This document shows, piece after piece, positions 59,996 to 64,000 of a DNA stretch of 64,000 nt. How positions within the stretch are numbered: position 1 is the first letter of the stretch; each line of letters starts with the position of its first letter. The translations under genes and the position numbers were made by a program. This DNA comes from Mesocentrotus franciscanus. Taxonomy: Eukaryota > Echinodermata > Echinoidea > Camarodonta > Strongylocentrotidae. Where the stretch lies: positions 26,304,277 through 26,368,276 of the forward strand of contig CP137667.1 in NCBI GenBank assembly GCA_037976565.1. The letters run 5' to 3'. The notes beneath the pieces were generated by a model. That model was given only the letters and a program-made list of their open reading frames with translations. It made no database searches and was not told the origin of the DNA.

Positions 59996-62151
59996 TTTTA
60001 TTTATTCTCCCACTTTTTGTTCCGACGATAACTCAAGATCGGTACAGTCAATTTCTTTCAATTTTGGCACAGTCATGGGTCATTGTCATGAGACGTGACA
60101 GGAACATTTTCAAGGTCATCAAGTCTTCATGACGTCATCCAGGCGCCATTTTGTGTTTTTTGGTACTTTCAACTCATGATCATATCTTCATAACGGAAAG
60201 TCATTTCTCATTCATATTTATCATGATCAAGGTCAATATCCGTCCGGTCAATTTCAGGTCAAAAACGCGCGCATGCGTACGTCCGCGCGTTAGCGCGCGC
60301 GCAAAATTTCAAAATGCTCCAAATCGTCTCAAATTCATTTTGGATACGTTTCAGGCCATTTTAAGCATTTCGCAAAAAAACGCGCACACACGAATGCGCG
60401 CGCGTTTTCGTTCGTGACGGCCGAACGCAACATAATTGCCATTTTTTTGGCATGATATTCTCATTTTTCTGAACAATTTGATACCATGTTTATCCTTTTA
60501 TGACCAGTAATAACGGAATGAGCGTCCGTTCAAGAAACATGTCCGTGCGCGCGATCTCTTGTAATACATAGCATATATGGGCAAAAACATGCCTATACAA
60601 AATTCATTGTAACTCTTCAGAATGGATGGAACTCCCAATTTTTTTCATATTTGGATAGATTATGAGTCGGAGATATGATTTCATGTCTCATTTGACCCTC
60701 AATTAACTCATGACGTCATCATAATGGCCTCCGAACTCAAAATTTCAATTTGCATATTATGACGTCAGCATATTTTTGGAAAATTGATTGTATCTCTGTA
60801 AATATTGATCGATTTTCTTCCAAATTTTGATATGTTCTAGCTGAGACAATTCTCTACAAATGCAGTCATCACGATTTTTCATTTTGACAAAGGCATCATG
60901 GCGTATTTTTGCGATTAAAGGAGGCATGTCAATTTTTCACATTTTGCGTGTATTCTCTATGGGACATGACTTTTCTCAAAACTGGATTCTACATTCCCGT
61001 CTTTCGCGAGCAATATCTCCGTCGTTTTAGTTTTGTTTTCGCTGAGCTTTGAGTATGTTGTAGCTGAGACAATAAGCTATCACAAGTGTGCCCTTTATTT
61101 TTCGATCAGATGCCGGGATCATGCTCATATTTCACTTGCAAAGTGGGATTTGAGAATTCCATTTTCCGTTCACGTGTAATGTCTATGTGGATTATTTTGG
61201 TATAGTGGTCATAGCACTTGCCTCCCATTCCGGCGACCCAAGTTCGATTCCTGGTGGGTCATTTTTTTTTTTTTTTTTGCCGTCGTTTTAGATTTGATTT
61301 TATGATCTTCTTCGACTATTATAACATATTATCATATACAATCACAAACAATCACAAACAATAATAAAATGCCTAATTTTGCGTGTTATATCTATGGGAG
61401 AAGAATGTCAATCGTTTGAGTACAACCCTATGGGAAATCTGGTTCCTTGTCGTGTATTAAATATATAGGGTTTATCTCCCAACTCTGCTACAATATCAAA
61501 TCACCTTGCTAGTCTCCTTCCCAGACGTTTTTACTTTTTCCAGTTATTCAGCCCAGGTATATGCATGTTTACGTCTCTCCCGTGGACATAGAATTGTTTA
61601 CTTGTCTATACTTTCTCTTCTCTATATTAAATTCTATTTATGCTGGATATATTGAATGCATCGTTCTCCATTGCATCTCTCTCTTTCTCCTCTCTCTTGC
61701 TCTGTTTCCCTTCTCCTCTCTTATTTTGCCCCTCTCCTTCTCTTGCTCTGTCTCTGCATATATATCTCTCTCTACTCTTTTACCCTCTCCTTCTCTCTCT
61801 CTGCCTCCCTCTTATTCTCTTGCTCTGTCTCCCTCTGCCTCTGCCCTTCTCTTTTTCTTCTCTCTCACCCTCTACCTCTCCCGCCTCTGGTTCTCGTTCT
61901 CCTATTATGTCTTGTAATGTTCCTTAATTTTCTATAGCTCTGCCCTTTGCCCTTTGGCCTTGGAACTCAAAATACGAATTTGCATATTATGACGTCAGCA
62001 TATTTATGGAAAATTGATTGTATCTGTAAATATGGATCGATTTTCTTCCAAATTTTGATATGTTGTAGCTAAGACAATTTTCTACAAGATCAGTTATTCA
62101 GATTACATAACAGACCACCTAATTCGTCCTCATGACGAATTACATTTCTAG
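59931..62151 (+). mobile_element. Helentron/HINE-like unit 1 (~2.2 kb)
   Basis: Starts at the last hairpin monomer (AGGTGGTCTGT) and ends with the subterminal complement ACAGACCACCT (about 62108-62118). The hairpin AATTCGTC-CTCAT-GACGAATT follows, and CTAG closes just before a T. That layout (asymmetric inverted repeats, 3' stem-loop, CTRR-like end) is what Helitron2/Helentron relatives show. It carries no Rep/helicase. Inside are TGACGTCA-type palindromes, a tRNA-like module and a CT microsatellite (61675-61890). It is more than 90% alike by eye to the next unit. Confidence 0.55.
61191..61278 (+). ncRNA. tRNA-Gly-like Pol III module with T17 terminator, copy 1
   Basis: A-box TGGTATAGTGG, anticodon-arm-like TTGCCTCCC...GGCGA (apparent CCC, Gly) and B-box AGTTCGATTCC are followed by TGGTGGGTCA and 17 T residues (61262-61278), a strong Pol III stop. 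The 5' half of the acceptor stem is missing (TGGATTATT cannot pair with GTGGGTC), so it is not a functional tRNA gene. It is a tRNA pseudogene or Pol III promoter within the repeat. Confidence 0.65.
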
Positions 62152-62161
62152 TTTATTTATT

Positions 62162-64000
62162 AGGTGGTCTGTCGGCATCGACAGATCACCTATTGTTTTT
62201 GTCAGAATTTTCTTTCTTTATTTATTTATTTATTCTTTATTTTTATTTATTTCTACCCCCTTTTTTGTTCCGAGGATAACTCAAGATCGGTTTTGTCAAT
62301 TTCTTTCAATTTTGGCACAGTCATAGGTCATGTCATGAGACGTGACAGGAACATTTTCAAGGTCATCAGGTCTTCATGACGTCATCCAGGCGCCATTTTG
62401 TGTTTTTTGGTACTTTCAACTCATGATCATATCTTCATAACGGAAAGTCATTTCTCATTCATATTTATCATGATCAAGGTCAATATCCGTCCGGTCAATT
62501 TCAGGTCAAAAACGCGCATGCGTACGTCCGCGCGTCAGCGCGCAAAATTTCAAAATGCTCCAAATCGTCTCAAATTCATTTTGGATACGTTTCAGGCCAT
62601 TTTAAGCATTTCGCAAAAACGCGCACACGCACATGCGCGCGCGTTTTCGCGCGTAACACCATTACACAACATAAAATCGCCATTTTTTTCTTTCATGATA
62701 TTTCCCATATTTTTTCAAACAATTTGATACCATGTTTATCTCTTATTGACCATTAATAAGATGAGCGTCCATTCAATATAAATGTCCGTGCGCGCGAGCT
62801 CTTGTAATACATAGCATATATGGGCAAAAACATGCCTATACAAAATTCATTGTAACTCTTCAGAATGGATGGGAACTCCCAATTTTTTTCATATTTGGAT
62901 AGATTATGAGTCGGAGATATGATTTCATGTCTCATTTGACCCTCAATTAACTCATGACGTCATCATAATGGCCTCCGAACTCAAAATTTCAATTTGCATA
63001 TTATGACGTCAGCATATTTTTGGAAAATTGATTGTATCTCTGTAAATATTGATCGATTTTCTTCCAAATTTTGATATGTTCTAGCTGAGACAATTCTCTA
63101 CAAATGCAGTCACACGATTTTTCATTTTGACAAAGGCATCATGGCGTATTTTTGCGATTAAAGGAGGCATGTCAATTTTTCACATTTTGCGTGTATTCTC
63201 TATGGGACATGACTTTTTCTCAAAACTGGATTCTACATTACCGTCTTTCGCGAGCAATATCTCCGTCGTTTTAGTTTTGTTTTTGCTGAGCTTTGAGTAT
63301 GTTGTAGCTGAGACAATAAGCTATCACAAGTGTGCCCTTTATTTTTCGATCAGATGCCGGGATCATGCTCATATTTCACTTGCAAAGTGGGATTTGAGAA
63401 TTCCATTTTCCGTTCACGTGTAATGTCTATGTGGATTATTTTGGTATAGTGGTCATAGCACTTGCCTCCCATTCCGGCGACCCAAGTTCGATTCCTGGTG
63501 GGTCATTTTTTTTTTTTTTTTGCCGTCGTTTTAAATTTGATTTTATGATCTTCTTCGACTATTATAACATATTATCATATACAATCACAAACAATGTAAT
63601 AAAATGCCTAATTTTGCGTGTTATATCTATGGGAGAAGAATGTCAATCGTTTGAGTACAACCCTATGGGAAATCTGGTATTAAACCTAATATAGGGTGTA
63701 TCTCCCAACTCTGCTACAATATCAAATCACCTTGCTAGTCTCCTTCCCAGACGTTTTTACTTTTTCCAGTTATTCAGCCCAAGGTATATGCATGTTTACG
63801 TCTCTCCCGTGGACATAGAATTGTTTACTTGTCTATACTTCTCTCTTTCTCTATATTAAATTCTATTTATGCTGGATATATTGAATGCATCGTTCTCCAT
63901 TGCATCTCTCTCTTTCTCCTCTCTCTTGCTCTGTTTCCCTTCTCCTCTCTTATTTTGCCCCTCTCCTTCTCTTGCTCTGTCTCTGCATATATATCTCTCT
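62162..64000 (+). mobile_element. Helentron/HINE-like unit 2, truncated by the window end
   Basis: Begins with one hairpin monomer at 62162 and repeats unit 1 at an offset of about 2245 bp (for example GTGTTTTTTGGTACTTTCAA at 60151 and 62398). It differs by small indels and by the number of hairpin monomers. It runs off the window in the CT-rich tract. Confidence 0.85.
63435..63521 (+). ncRNA. tRNA-Gly-like Pol III module, copy 2
   Basis: Same A-box, CCC-anticodon-like arm and B-box as copy 1, ending in 16 T residues (63506-63521). Conservation of both boxes between the units shows only that the units are recent copies. Transcription is not proven. Confidence 0.6.

Noticed and set aside
59482..60417. 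ORFs of 86-129 codons reading repeated VCRYRQITYCF-type blocks
   Set aside because: They translate the hairpin monomer array in different frames, so the periodicity belongs to the DNA.

Overview
The window reads as nuclear DNA of a marine deuterostome invertebrate, most probably an echinoderm. This is inferred from AT-rich, intron-rich sequence, tRNA-derived SINEs with (ATT)n tails, abundant non-LTR and terminal-inverted-repeat (TIR) transposon debris, and a multi-exon gene that couples a Death domain to a long coiled coil. The species cannot be fixed from the sequence alone. Two 23-N runs (3232-3254 and 59447-59469) are assembly gaps.

Only one intact host gene is convincing. It lies on the minus strand from 20646 to 11187, in eight exons whose splice sites and phases all agree (2451 nt, about 816 aa). 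The predicted protein has an N-terminal alpha/beta region that resembles a degenerate IFI44-like/P-loop GTPase fold without a usable Walker A motif. A charged coiled coil of over 200 residues follows, then a Death domain, then an acidic Ser/Thr-rich tail built from two tandemly duplicated exons. An innate-immune or apoptosis-type signalling role is inferred from domain content only.

A segmental duplication links 8.7-17.4 kb (copy 1, containing this gene) with 41.1-56.3 kb (copy 2). In copy 2 the gene is a wreck. It lacks counterparts of exons 1, 2, 7 and 8, it has frameshifts and stops, and a 704-bp Harbinger-like MITE sits in the coiled-coil exon. The Death-domain exon has lost its middle and is split by an 8.4-kb DNA transposon (42559-50959). 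That transposon has ~1-kb TIRs, a TTG target duplication proved by the paralogous empty site, and a broken ORF with an XPG/FEN1-like motif, so it best fits the Academ superfamily. It has itself been hit by a SINE in the right TIR (empty site in the left TIR), a 1.8-kb AACTGGT-rich foldback element and a non-LTR fragment.

Elsewhere, by region: 0-3 kb holds tandem repeats, one carrying telomere-like CCCTAA words. 4.1-7.2 kb is a non-LTR reverse-transcriptase relic split by a hAT MITE (8-bp duplication) and a 1-kb foldback. 18.3-19.9 kb holds a non-LTR end and a TTAA MITE inside the host gene's first intron. 22-24 kb holds a Ty3/Gypsy relic, a triplicated exon-like unit and an orphan exon-like ORF. 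26.3-27.2 kb is an antisense non-LTR 3' end. 28.2-32 kb is a three-copy tandem duplication centred on trinucleotide microsatellites. 32.6-37.3 kb is a long non-LTR relic with an ORF1-like fragment, interrupted by a SINE and two TTAA MITEs. 59.5-64 kb is a tandem array of ~2.2-kb units with hairpin monomers, a Helentron-like 3' end and an internal Pol III-type tRNA-Gly-like module. Nearly all other long ORFs are chance frames or repeat debris.
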